Below are positions 46,601-58,600 of a DNA stretch of 64,000 nt, piece after piece. Made by a program: the position numbers and the translations under genes. Origin of the DNA: Brachyhypopomus gauderio. Lineage: Eukaryota > Chordata > Actinopteri > Gymnotiformes > Hypopomidae. The notes under the pieces are model-generated. The model ran no database searches. It was not told the origin of the DNA and saw nothing but the letters and a program-made list of their open reading frames with translations. Location: contig NC_135225.1 of assembly GCF_052324685.1 (NCBI RefSeq), forward strand, positions 12,232,503 through 12,296,502, in the 5' to 3' direction. Position 1 is the stretch's first letter; each line of letters opens with the position of its first letter.

Positions 46601-49600
46601 TGAAAATGAACGCATGTAAATTAATGGCGTCTTTCACATCCAGTGAAAGCAAGGACCTTAAAAAGCTAGGTTTATACTTTCGCGAGTGACCGTAGCGCGC
46701 GACTCCGCACACCTCGCGCGAACCTCCGCAAACGGCGGAAGTGTTCATAATTGTCACATTCTTTGCAGTGTTGTCCGAAACGATATGTGGTAGTATAAAG
46801 AAACACCCCTCAAAACAGGGGAAGGAACATTTACCTGACGAATTTTAATGTTGCTTTGACTTTCAGGTTTGAAAAGTGCTGGAATTTAGGCTAACATACT
46901 TGAAAATGCTATTCCAAGAAGCGAGCTCATGAAAGCGACACTTATTAGAGTAAGCCTCGCTTGAGTTACCCAAACATTTAACTTCCGTCTAGTTCCGTTC
47001 CACAAATGAAATCCAGACACAACCTGTTCCCGCTAATTCAAGCCAGGCTTTTTAATCAGTGATCATGCGCGTGCACACAGTAATTACACAGCCTCACTAA
47101 TCGATATTCGAAAAGGCAAGAAAATGTCGAAAGAGCTGAAGGAACGAGCAGATATTTTGCTTCTTCTGCTGAACAGGAGCTACTTATACATCTGTATGAG
47201 GAATATAAATACATTATTACGAAGAAAGGCAACACGTCCTGTATTCATTAAGTCAGAGAAGCTGCGTGGCAGAATATTGCAGACAGATTAAATGCGTGAG
47301 CGTATAATTTAATCCATTCATTGGCATTTTAAAAGTGTTATAGTAAATTAATAATGTTAATTAATCATGCGGGGTGAAGAATGTGGCAGCAGGTCAAGGT
47401 GAAATATAAAAATATACTCCAGAATGGTAAGTACAGTTGATTAGTCTAATGTGCAGGAAAAGGTAAAACACCACATTAAATAACTGTATAAAATATTTTA
47501 GCAACCAGAAAGAAAACCGCTACTGCTGTTACTGGTGTTGGGCCTCCTGTAGCAGCTATCACTCCTGCAGAAGACCTTGCTTTAGAGCAAAATTGCAGAC
47601 GCCGCAAAATTGCAGACACCCTCATTTATGATCCAATGAGTTACTAGTTCGCTGTTACTGGCAATCGATCGACCCCCCCCGGTCAAAAACTTACGTTCGC
47701 CACCCCAAAATTTTCTGACGCCCCCCCCCCCCCCCCCCCCCCCCCCTGTATATGTCCTGGCGCCGGCCCTGCGCCCCATCATTGTGGAATGTGATGAATA
47801 TATTAAGGAAGCGCTTAAGCGCAAGGCAAACCTTTCGAATTTGGCGACAGACCGTTGCCTTACTAAGATGTTCTGCATTCCCAACGCTGTACAGAAATGC
47901 GCCACTGGCAGAGAAGCGCAAAGTGATCCAGACCGCTTGGGGTTTGGTAAGAGCTTTACTACGTCTAGTGGTCTTAATATATGGCCCCAAAACTTACAGA
48001 GATATATAATACTGTGTCTTCTGAACCTGCAGCACTCAAATAAGTAGTCATTCGGAAAGCCCAGTGGATCTGTCCTGTCCTGGAATGACCTTGGAGCTGG
48101 TAGCATGAATGCTCTGCACACTACACACGCTCCCTCATCTACTGGATTTTCTACAAATGGGCATGCCATGGTCAATCAGCCTTCAGCCTTCACTGTTAGC
48201 TGCTCTTTTTATAGCCTGCATTTTGGATTATTTGTATCACCTGTATGAAAACCTTGGTAAGGTAGTTGTCTGTATCCATTTCCTTTTTGCACCATTAAGT
48301 TAACCACACATTTATATTATTTATACTGAACATATGTGAATTGCGGAGTGATATCATTTGCTTGTAATTTGAACACAAAAGAGGAAGTATGGGGATAAAT
48401 ATATACCTAAAAGTATCTTCACCTAAATTACTCAGTTATTATTAATACTTAGGTACAAAGTTTTTTAAAGAATTTTATTTTTTGTGATAAAGTTTATGCT
48501 AATGTATGTTTGTGGACCATAACTGTATTCCATTTTACAATGACCTGAATTAAGATTAAACCAGTACATTGAAATGTGCAGAAACCTCACTGATTAACAA
48601 TGAATATGAAGATCGAAATATAAATAGCATTTGGAAATATAATTATTAAATGTTAATAATAACCTGCAATCATTCCAAACTAATAATTACAGTACTCAAT
48701 TAAATGTATAAAGATATGATATGCTACATCCACAGCAATGTAATGGATAGAACTGCAGCGGAACCTTGTTCTTCAATTTTGTTTCCCGGATGGTGAGACT
48801 GCTCAGCCAATAGAAGCGGTCCAGCTAAGCTAAGCCTCAACTCTAGCCTGGTACAGAGCAGGTTTGTACAAACGTATATGTTGCTGTAGTAACTGATCAA
48901 GGCTTAAGTCTAGCCTCTTTCGTGGAACCGAATTTGAGCAAAATGAGCCAGGCTTGTCTTAAAAAGCCCGGCTTACTGAGTTAGCTCGCTTTGTGGAATA
49001 GCCCCCAGTTCTCTTGTAATTCCAGGACGAAACATGAGAGAACGTGAAGACGTTAAGATTGGTTGTTCTGAAAATAAACAATCATTAAATAATGTGATAA
49101 AAAAGCGAATTATTTCGAATAATTTCGAGTATATGTATAAATATTTAACTTAATTAAGTTTAACATGCTGGGAAATATTGAAATGGACCTTGAAAGTGAC
49201 GTACAAGTGCTTGAATTCCACCTTGTAAAGGCAAACATGACTTTGTTCATTGCGCTGAGGCGCGCAAAGTTACAAAATTTGAGAGGTGCATGACCTCGCA
49301 AATCGACAGCGCGTGAGCCCCTCGCGCACACGCGGAGCCACTGCGATTACGTCATTTTCGCCAGTGATTTTAGTTTAGCCCAGTGGTTCTTAAACTTTTT
49401 CTATCATTCCCCACCTCAGAAGAACGGGAAATTCCATGCCCCACCTGTCCCATATCACCCAAACAAAATGGTAATAAAATACAAATGGGGGTGGTGAACG
49501 CAATTTGTTGACCGGGGGGGCTGGTACAAATTCATTAAAGGGCCGAATCTAGCCCTGGTTCACACTGTCCCGCAGACATTTTAAACATCCGGGGCTTATG

Positions 49601-52600
49601 AAAACCGAACAGGCATTAAAACGACAGGCTTAAAAAGGTTCATTTCTTCCAATTGCTTGCGCCCCACCTGCAATACCCATGCGCCCCACTAGTGTGGCGC
49701 ACCCCACACTTTGAGAAACACTGGTTTAGCCTTTTTTTAGTAAAAAAATTTGTTATGTCTGATGCACTTTCTGCCATTCTCACCGCTGTATGCTGAGTAG
49801 CTGAACCGGAGCGGAATCGCGCATGCACGGGTCAGTTTCAGTTTCTGGCTTGCCTTTAACCTATACTAAGCAAACGCACACGGTATGTTAACCGTGCATT
49901 TTAATACCGTGGTATACCGTGAAACCGGTTACCGCTGCAACCCTAATGGTGACTATGGATGACAGTAATGGGGACACTGTAGTGGCACCATCTTATAAAA
50001 ACCTAGAGCAGGGGTCGCCAACCTATGGCACGCATGCCACGCTGGCACGCCGAGGCATAATCACTGGCACGCGCCACACTGGACCAGCATCAGCAAAAAA
50101 ATAATAATAAAAAAAAATCTCAGACAGAGAGCACAATCCTCCAATCGAAATTGCTCCTCAACGCTCTGCACTCAACACCCGACACAGACCGATGTTTAAA
50201 TTTAGCCTAATACAAATCAATTAGCCTCCGGTTAAAAAAACAAACCGAGGGCATTTCAGCCCTGGATGGAAGACTATGGTTTGGTGTATGTCAAAGATCG
50301 TGCTGTGTTTACACTGTGCTATGACATCGTTGCATGCCCAACTTCCAGCATTAAGAAGCATTTCGAGACAAAACACGACAAGACGTATAAAGACCCCGCC
50401 GAAAGAGTCGTTAAATGTGCCGTGGCTAGGTATGGCAAACAGTCCAGCTCTCAAAAAAGTCCGTATTTCACGTCCAGTCCCGGGTTTTTTTTTATATAAA
50501 GTGAGGAAATGTCCTGGTTTTTATATTACCTCCATTGAACCATTTAAATTTTAATTTACAGGCACTACGGCTGCACGGCGCTGCGTGTGACATAATCCCT
50601 GAGCCGCGTCAAGGCTGGATTATTTATTACGGATTATACTTTCACGAGTGACCGTTTATACTTCCCGCATCACATTCTTTGCAGTGTTACCTGACCAATT
50701 TTAATGTTGCTTTGTGTCCCAGGTTTGAAAAGTGCTGGAATTTAGGCTAAAGTGAGGACAGCCATGTTCTTAATCAGAATGTAAACAGCGTGACTGTCAG
50801 TACGCAACATGCAGCACCCCCCCCCCCAAAAAAAAAATTTATTTGTTGATAGTGGCTAGAAAGAAATTTCTCATTGACTAGAAATAGGAGCATTTGGACA
50901 CGCACTAATTTATTATTTTTATAAATTTCAACTGAAGGTGCAAAGTTAATGAAATCGACATTTACTGGAAAAAGATAAATGGAACACTTTAAACCAGACC
51001 TGGCCAAACTACGGCCCGCGGCCCACATCCGGCCCGTTGTGCGCCCCTGTCCGGCCCGCGAGAGGCCAATCATAAATGAAACAAATATCTATGTCGTGCG
51101 TGCAATACAACTGTGACACTTTTATTTTGAAAGCGCTACGTTTGTGTTAATTCCGTGTGGACGTGTGAGCTGTGCAAGAAACACTGTAGGTGATCAGCGA
51201 CAAGTTAAGGCTGAATTTACTTTCGGGAGTGAACGTTGCACCTTGCGCGAACCTCTGCAAATGGCGGAAAATTTACGTGACGAATTTTAATTGTGCATTG
51301 TGTTCCAGTGAAGTGCTGGAATTTAGGCTAAAGTACTTGAAAATGCTTGAAATTGTAACTGTATTTCGATTCACAACAAATAGATGACTGAACAGGGGGT
51401 ATTCCAGAAAGCAGGTAAGTAAACTCAGAGTTAACAAAAACTCAGGTTTTCCATTCCAGATCCCGAGCTTAGAGAGAACCTGAGTCAGCTGGGAAATATT
51501 GAAATGGACCTTGAAAGTGCCGTAGAAGTGCTTTAAAGCTAGGTTTAAGCCAGGTTTGTACTTGACGCGGCGCGAGGGTTCGCTGATTATGCCTCGTCAT
51601 GCCAACGGTGGCCTGCGTGCCATAGATTGCCGACCCCTGCTGTAGAGCCTTTGAATATTAAAACCATTGTAGAAATTAAGCTCAGCAAGTAAAGTAAAAG
51701 GAGGACGCGATCACACAGTCTCATTGAAAATGTAGGAGTTAATGAATAAATTGCACCAACGCAAAACCCGTGACATAATCCAAATAAAGTTTGTAGACTA
51801 GTATTGTTTTGATATAATCAAATGACGATGGAGTGTTAGAGTTATCGGACAGAGTTGATCAAATCAGAGTTAATCCAACTCAATGACTCCAGCAAAGATG
51901 TAATTAAACTCTGCCCACGAATTTCTCTTGGCGAAAGATGTACACGGTGAGCATACGATAGCTAGCTAGCTCTCCATTATTATGACGATTAAAAGCAATG
52001 CCGGATTATATAAAAAAAATACTGGTCTTCAAACTTTGGATTTGGATTATATTACGGGTTTTGCGTTGGTGCACTTTATTCATTAACTTCTACATTTTCA
52101 ATGAGACTGTGTGATCGCGTCCTTCTTTTACTTGCGCTCCATTGCTGGTCACATCTGAACTTAATTTCAACAATGGTTTTAATATTCAAAGGCTCTACAG
52201 CAGGGGTCGGCAACCTATGGCACGCCGAGGCATAATCAGTGGCACGCGACACGCTGGACCAGCATCAGCAAAAAAATTAATAATAAAAAATAGAGCACGA
52301 TCCTCCAATCAAAATCGCTCCTCAACGCCCTGCTCGGTGGAGGCGTTTATACTTGGCGATCGATCGCGATATAATACTTAATTTGTGTCCATTTACACCT
52401 CCCCTCCGCTAACAATTTACACTCGCCACATATATATATGATGTAAATGATGCAATACGTGCAATAAAGGAAAAAAAAACATTAAAGTGCCGTTCCAGAA
52501 TAACAAGTGAGAAGTATTTTAAACTTTTATTTAAAAATGTCTAAAGTCATGGCTCTTCTAATGTTTTTATTCAGCTACTTTTGTGTAAGAGCAGCATATA

Positions 52601-55600
52601 CTTCTGTTTAAAGAGCTTCTCCGTGCAGTTTCCGCCTTCTTTTGGCAGATCTGTTAAGATGATTGGCTGCAGTAAAAAATGATTGACAGCTAACTCTGGC
52701 TGATAATTGGCTTAATAAAAATTGATTGACAACGAAAGTCTAGTATCTGATTGGCTGCATTCGAAAATGATTGACACATGCTCCGCCCAAAGCATAATTG
52801 ACCCCCCGCCATGCTTCACAGTAGGCAAGGTGTTCTTTTGTTCATAAGCCTGGTTCTTCCTTCTCCAAACATAGCGCTGGTCCATTGTCCCAAACAGTTC
52901 TAATTTAGTTTCATCTGACCACAGTACACTGTTCCAAAACCTTTGTGGCTTGTCCACATGACTTTTGGCATACTGCAGTCGACTTTTCTTGTTCTTTGGA
53001 GTCAGCAAGGGGGTGCGTCTGGGCGTTCTGGCATGGAGGTCTTCGTTATGCAGTGCGCGCCTTATTGTCTGAGCTGAAACTTCAGTGCCCACATCTGACA
53101 GGTCTTTTTTCAGTTCCTTAGCAGTCACGCGGGGATTTTTCTCCACATTACGCTTCAGGTAGCGCACAGCAGTCGCGGTCAGGATCTTCTTTCTGCCACG
53201 ACCAGGTAACGTTTCCACTGTGCCCTTTAACTTGAACTTGCGAATGATACTTCCGATAGTGTCTCTTGGAATATTTAACAACTTTGCAATCTTTTTATAT
53301 CCATTGCCATTCTTGTGAAGAGCAATAACCTCTTCTCTTGTCTTCTGGGACCATTCTCTTGCCTTCACCATGCTTGGAAACACACCAGTAGATGTCTAGA
53401 AGGAGCTGAGTATCACAGTCCTTTTAAATCTGCCTAATTGGTGCTTATCATGCTTGATTGCTGCTCGTTGACATCCACAGATGTTTTCAATACCTGATGG
53501 AAAACACTGGAATGAACCTCTGTTCTTAGGAGTGGTAGTCGTAAAGGGGTTGAATAATTGTGTCAATGAAGAAATCACAAAAAGGCCATTTAATACTTTA
53601 TGACAAAAAAAATTGATGCCATCTTAGTTGCATTTAGTTCTTTAACAAGTCCTTGTAAGATTTCATTATGAACACAATTACAAATGTGCACTGAATTCCA
53701 TAAAACCCTTCGCAGCATTGGGGGTTGAATAAATTTGATCACAACTGTATATGCCACCATTAGCGGAAGTTTGCGTGAGGTGGGCGGAGCCACTGTAATG
53801 ACGTCATTATTGTTTGTGTGGCCCTCTGACACAATTCAGGTTTCTCATGTGGCCCCTTGTAAAAATTAATTGCCCACCCCTGCTTTAAACATTCAAAACA
53901 AGCTCAATAATTTCAAATTGTTTTAAACCCCACAAAATCATGGACGGATTGTCCTGAGTGATAGACTGCATTAAATATCCCGCCTGCAGCAGAAACTAGA
54001 AAGGGATCTTTAAATTGAGAGTGATGTGCTGCATGTTTATACTTGATGCGTCGGGACCGGTGAGAGGGTACGCACGCCAAAAATGACGTAATTGCAGTGG
54101 CTCCGCCCGTGCGCAAGAGCCCCGTACACCGGCGCTTCGCTAGGTTATGCACCTCTCGAATTTTGCACTTCAGCACAACGAACAAAGTCATGTTTGCATG
54201 AGTTCGTACACCTTTACAAGGTGGAATTCAGTTAAATATTTATTAGGGGTGGGACACGATTAAAAAAATTAATCGAATTAATCGGAAGCTTTGTAATTAA
54301 TTAATCGAAATTAATCGCATTTTAATCGCATTTCAGTATTTAACATGAGAAATATTAATTTAAGTTTAAATGATGAATCAATCAATTAACATAATCATAA
54401 ACTTCAACATCTTGTTTATTTTTCCACCAGTCTACTACGAAGACCAATATATGTGTAGTGTGCAGAAAACAGTTCAGAACATTGGAAATTCTGACCAAAA
54501 ATGTTGTTTAATTTAGGGAGTTTTGCTCAGGATATTGGAAGAATTGAAGTAAATCAGAAGATGTTTTTTAATACCATTTTAGATGGTAGACTTTCTTTAA
54601 TTTCCCAGGCCTCTGCCATAGGCATCTTCATAGTGCCTAGAAGTGGTCTTCTGCATGCTCAAAGCAAATGACTGGATCTTCATCATCTATAGATTCATCA
54701 TCTATAATATGAGCTGTCACACCAAGATCATTCTTGTTGCTAACAGAGGTCCAGTGATCCCCAGTCAGAGCCACATTTGTGGCACTCTTCACAATAACCT
54801 GTTTTAATTCTTTCCTCATCATACAGCTGCTGGATTTTCTTCGACATTGTCTTTCTGGGGTGAGTTTCCCAAAACGTTCTTAGTGCCAAGTACTTCGTCA
54901 CCTCGTTCTTACGTACAAGGTTAAGAAGTACTTGGCGCTAAGAACGTTTTGGGAAACTCACCCCTGGACGGTAGTTCGTAACTTGCATCAGTTGACGCAA
55001 TTCGCAGCGCTTCTTGTAAGCATTTATCTTCGACCACAGAGAGCGGACAACACAAATAATGTGATGCATCATGTATAAACGCGTGCGGAGTCGCGCGCTA
55101 CGGCCACTCGCGAAAGTTTAATCCAGTCTTAATGGTCCAATGAAGGTCATTTAAAAACCAGGACGTTTCCTCACAGGATGTGAATTACGGACGTTTGGTC
55201 ACCCTATCGTACTAGGAATACATTTAGCAGCTAAATTATCATTACTGACCTGCGCGTTAAGCTGGGCGTACACTGCGATTTTTGGCCCATTTTCAGCCGA
55301 TTTTTCACTCGTTTCGGCTCAATCGCGTGTCGTGCATCGTATAGTTTACACAGGTAAACGAGGAGCGATTCACACCTCACGACCAACTCCCTATCAGAAA
55401 TCGCAGCGTCGCAAGAACATCAAACATGTTTGAAATTCAAATCGCTCCTCGTGAGAGTATCGCACTGTTGAAGCAGCTCCACGAGCCGACTCTCCCTGCG
55501 ATTTAGTCGTACAGTTTGAGCTGGAGCTGAGTACACGATTTAAAATATTGCACAGTGTACGCCCAGCTTTAGCTGCAACATGTTTTGCATTGATGTGGTA

Positions 55601-58600
55601 ACGAAGGGTGGAAGTGCTCCTGTGATAAGCGAACTCCTTCCTACATAAAGTGTAAATAACACTATTTTTGTTTGTACTTCCATCTGAAAGTTTCTTATAT
55701 TTAAATTTCCCATCCACCAGCGTAGCCTCTTCAGTCATCTCCATCATGATCATCTTATTGTGTGTCCATAATCTGTATGCCCGGAACTCGCGCACTGAGA
55801 AACATTCCACGGTGCAAAAGTGTCTCGTCCGTTAAATGCGTTAAAATGCGTTAATTTTTTTTAGTGCGTTAATTTTCCTGTAATTAATTAATCGAAATTA
55901 ACGCGTTAAAGTCCCACCACTAATATTTATACATATACTCAAAATGATTTCGAAAGAATTCATTTTATCACATTATTTAATGGTTGTTTATTTTCAAAAT
56001 GCCCAATCTTAACGTCTTTACTTTCTCTCATGTTTTGCCCTGGAATTACAAGAGGCTTGTATTTGTTAACGTAATACAAGAGAACTATTCAGTCAGATAG
56101 CTATTTGTTGTGAAACAAAATACAATTTCAAGCATTTTCATGTACTTTAGCCTAAATTCCAGCACTTTTCAAACCTGGAACACAATGAAACAATAAAATT
56201 CATCAGGTAGCCTAAATGTTCCTTCCCCTGTTTTTGAGGGGTATTTCTTTATACTACCTAGGGCTGGGTATCGATTCAAATTCCAAGAATCGATCCGATT
56301 CCGATTCTGAAGATTAAGAATCGATTTATTTCGATTTAATCCGATTTAATCGATTCGATCCGATTCGATCCAATTCGGGGTTTAGTGTTATTAAAAATGT
56401 ATTTATTTGAGCTGTTTCCTGACTATGTACAGAAGCAACATGTTAAAACTAGTATTATATCAATATTAATCAGCAAATAGTTACTGGTAGTTGGTAGTTA
56501 CTGATGGCTGGAAGACTGGTGAAAAGGGTAATCATAAATCTACCTTCAAGAAAGGTAATCCAGGACAATAAACAGAGGACATCTTTGAGGTGTCTATATC
56601 TGCAACAGTGGACTCCTACTGGGACACTAACCAGTGCATTATTATTATGATTGAAATAATTAAGAAGTCACCCAAAAGCTGTTGCTACCAAATGCATTTT
56701 TATTTTAAAAGTGCTCACACTTAATAAACTGAAAGTATAAAATGTAAACGTGTATTTTTCTTTAAAGTAAGAATATAATAACAGAACTGTCACGTTACGG
56801 TCCCCGACCCCTCCCTGTTGAGCGTGTGTTAACGTTGTCTGCGTCTACTCGTCTGCGTATCTCCGCGGGTGCGTCTTGTGATAATCCTCAACTGTGGCTC
56901 GTCTCGTCATCACGTGGGGTTTGTGTGGTTTGTCCATTTAATGTGCGTTCGCGCAGCATCCTGTGCTCGTCGTTGTTTGAGTCACACATGTTCTATGTAA
57001 ACGTGTTTTATGTGCACTGTCTGTGCTTCGGTAAATGTAATAAACATAACGATTTGGAAAGTGCAAAGGATTCTGTCTCGTCCATCGCCTTGCGCCCAAC
57101 GTTACAAGAGCATTTTTAACTTTTTTAAACTGTAAAAACACTGGGTAAACTGTCAGTGACATGGACTAAATGTAAATAGTCACTGACACTGGATAAACTG
57201 TCCTTCTGTTTTTAGATTGCCGATTTGACTATCGTCGTTACCGTCACTGTCCGTCGCCATGTTGTTTTACAGTTAGTTAGACCGAGCACGCCTGCGTGAA
57301 TTCAGTGACGAGGCGGGGGTAAAAGTTCACTAAAAAATCGATCTTTGGACGTACGAATCGATAATCAGATCATCATATGCGAATCGATTCTGAATCGGAA
57401 AATCGATTTTTTCAACACAGGCCTAATACTACCACATATCGTTTTGGAGAACTCTGCAAAGAACACGCCAAGTATAAAATGCTTCCGCCGTTCGTGTGAG
57501 GAGTGCGGAGTCACGTGCTACAATCACTTGCAAAAGTATAATCTAGCCTTTAATTAAGCTACTGTACCCCTGCTGTAGGGCTGAACGATTAATTGCATTT
57601 GCAATAATTTCGCGATTTTTTAAAACGCAATTGTCTAATCGCACAGGCTGCAATTTAAACTGGTCACGTGACTTGGGAGCGAGCCGAGGACGAACGGAGC
57701 AAACCCGAGCAGGAGGCAGAGAGGTGGAGAAGTGAAGTTAACACAGCGCACTTTAACTTGTTGCACAATGGCTTCAGGCTCGACAGAAGCTGACAACTGA
57801 AAGTCTAATACCAAAGAGGGGCAGCACATCAGTTGTGTGAAATTACTTTGGCTTTAAAAAAGATGCTGCTCAATGTCAGGTACTGTGCAAAACGTGCCTT
57901 GCTACTGTCGCTACGACGCGAGGTAACACTACAAACCTTCTTCAGCATAAAAAAAACACCACAAAGCCTTGTATGATATTTGTAAGGCTAAAATGCCAAC
58001 GACCAGTGTTGCATCTTCAAATACGCAAAAGTGTTTCTCTGAGCTTATACAGCTTTAGTATGCGGTGAGCAGCGAAATACCGTAAAATCACGCATATAGG
58101 CGCAATAAGATTTAAAGCGCGGATGAATCGCAAAAGCGCGGATAGCTTGACCGCGGTCCAGCAGACAGCCTTCACTGACCGAACCGTTTGAAAGCGTAAC
58201 TCCTTATGGATGTAATTCGAAGTGGCACGCTGAAATAACTCGGGAACTCGGGCAGTAACGGAGTTCATAGTGAAAGACATGATGCCCGTTAATGTAGTGA
58301 ACAAGCCCGGCTTCATGGCTTTGTTAAACACACTGGATATGCGCTACCAAATGCCCTCACGCACATATTTTAGCCAAGTTGCTATACTTGCAGGGTTGCC
58401 AACTCTCACGCATTGAGCATCTTAGACTAAAAAGTTAGTAGTTCACTCTGGCGCCAACCACAGGCGATCGATCACGATATAATAATAATACTTAAATTTA
58501 GTCCATTTTACACCCCCCCCCCTGCAACCCTGTATCTGAGCTGTATAAAAAAATGCCGAAACAGAGTTTCCTGAAAACAGTGGAAAAAAATCGCGATTTT

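Larger units (their letters stand above)
46908..49006 (+). mobile_element. PIF/Harbinger-like element nested in the dispersed repeat
   Basis: The ends gctattccaagaagcgagct and (reverse) gctattccacaaagcgagct are inverted repeats. The flanking sequence continues across the insertion as seen in the uninterrupted copy near 56.05 kb. It carries a broken Myb/SANT-like gene. No DDE transposase is recognised in the remaining 1.4 kb. Confidence 0.6.
46664..49372 (+). mobile_element. Dispersed TIR repeat, copy interrupted by a Harbinger element
   Basis: It starts ctaggtttatactttcgcga and ends near tgcgattacgtcattttcg. Both halves match, in reverse, the copy at 54.0-57.55 kb (sequence around aagtgctggaatttaggcta, and around gaggtgcatgacctcgc). 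Termini share GTTTATACTT. No protein of its own is recognisable. Confidence 0.55.
50995..53882. mobile_element. Probable hAT insertion, 8-bp target duplication CTTTAAAC
   Basis: CTTTAAAC occurs at 50987-50994 and 53883-53890. The ends are CAGACCTGGCCAAACTACGG and (reverse) CAGGGGTGGGCAATTAATT. The two termini are only partly alike, and other repeats are nested inside. It may be a composite rather than one clean element. Confidence 0.5.
54244..55922 (-). mobile_element. hAT element with 8-bp target duplication ATATTTAT
   Basis: Ends TAGGGGTGGGACACGATT and (reverse) TAGTGGTGGGACTTTAACGC, flanked by ATATTTAT at 54236-54243 and 55923-55930. The transposase remnants are minus-strand: a BED finger near 55600-55800 (YTLCRKEFAYHRSTSTLRYH) and, near 54700-54790, LTGDHWTSVSNKNDLGVTAH. 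The middle of the gene is missing, and two MITEs interrupt it. Confidence 0.85.
54025..57560 (-). mobile_element. Second copy of the dispersed TIR repeat, opened by two hAT insertions
   Basis: The parts 54025-54243, 55931-56258 and 57434-57560 are collinear with the reverse of the 46664-49372 copy once the hATs are removed. Ends: gtttatacttgatgcgtcgg and (reverse) ttatacttttgcaagtgatt. Confidence 0.6.

Noticed and set aside
47582..48175. 197-codon minus-strand frame
   Set aside because: It crosses the poly-C tract (Gly run) and the Harbinger interior, and shows no domain.
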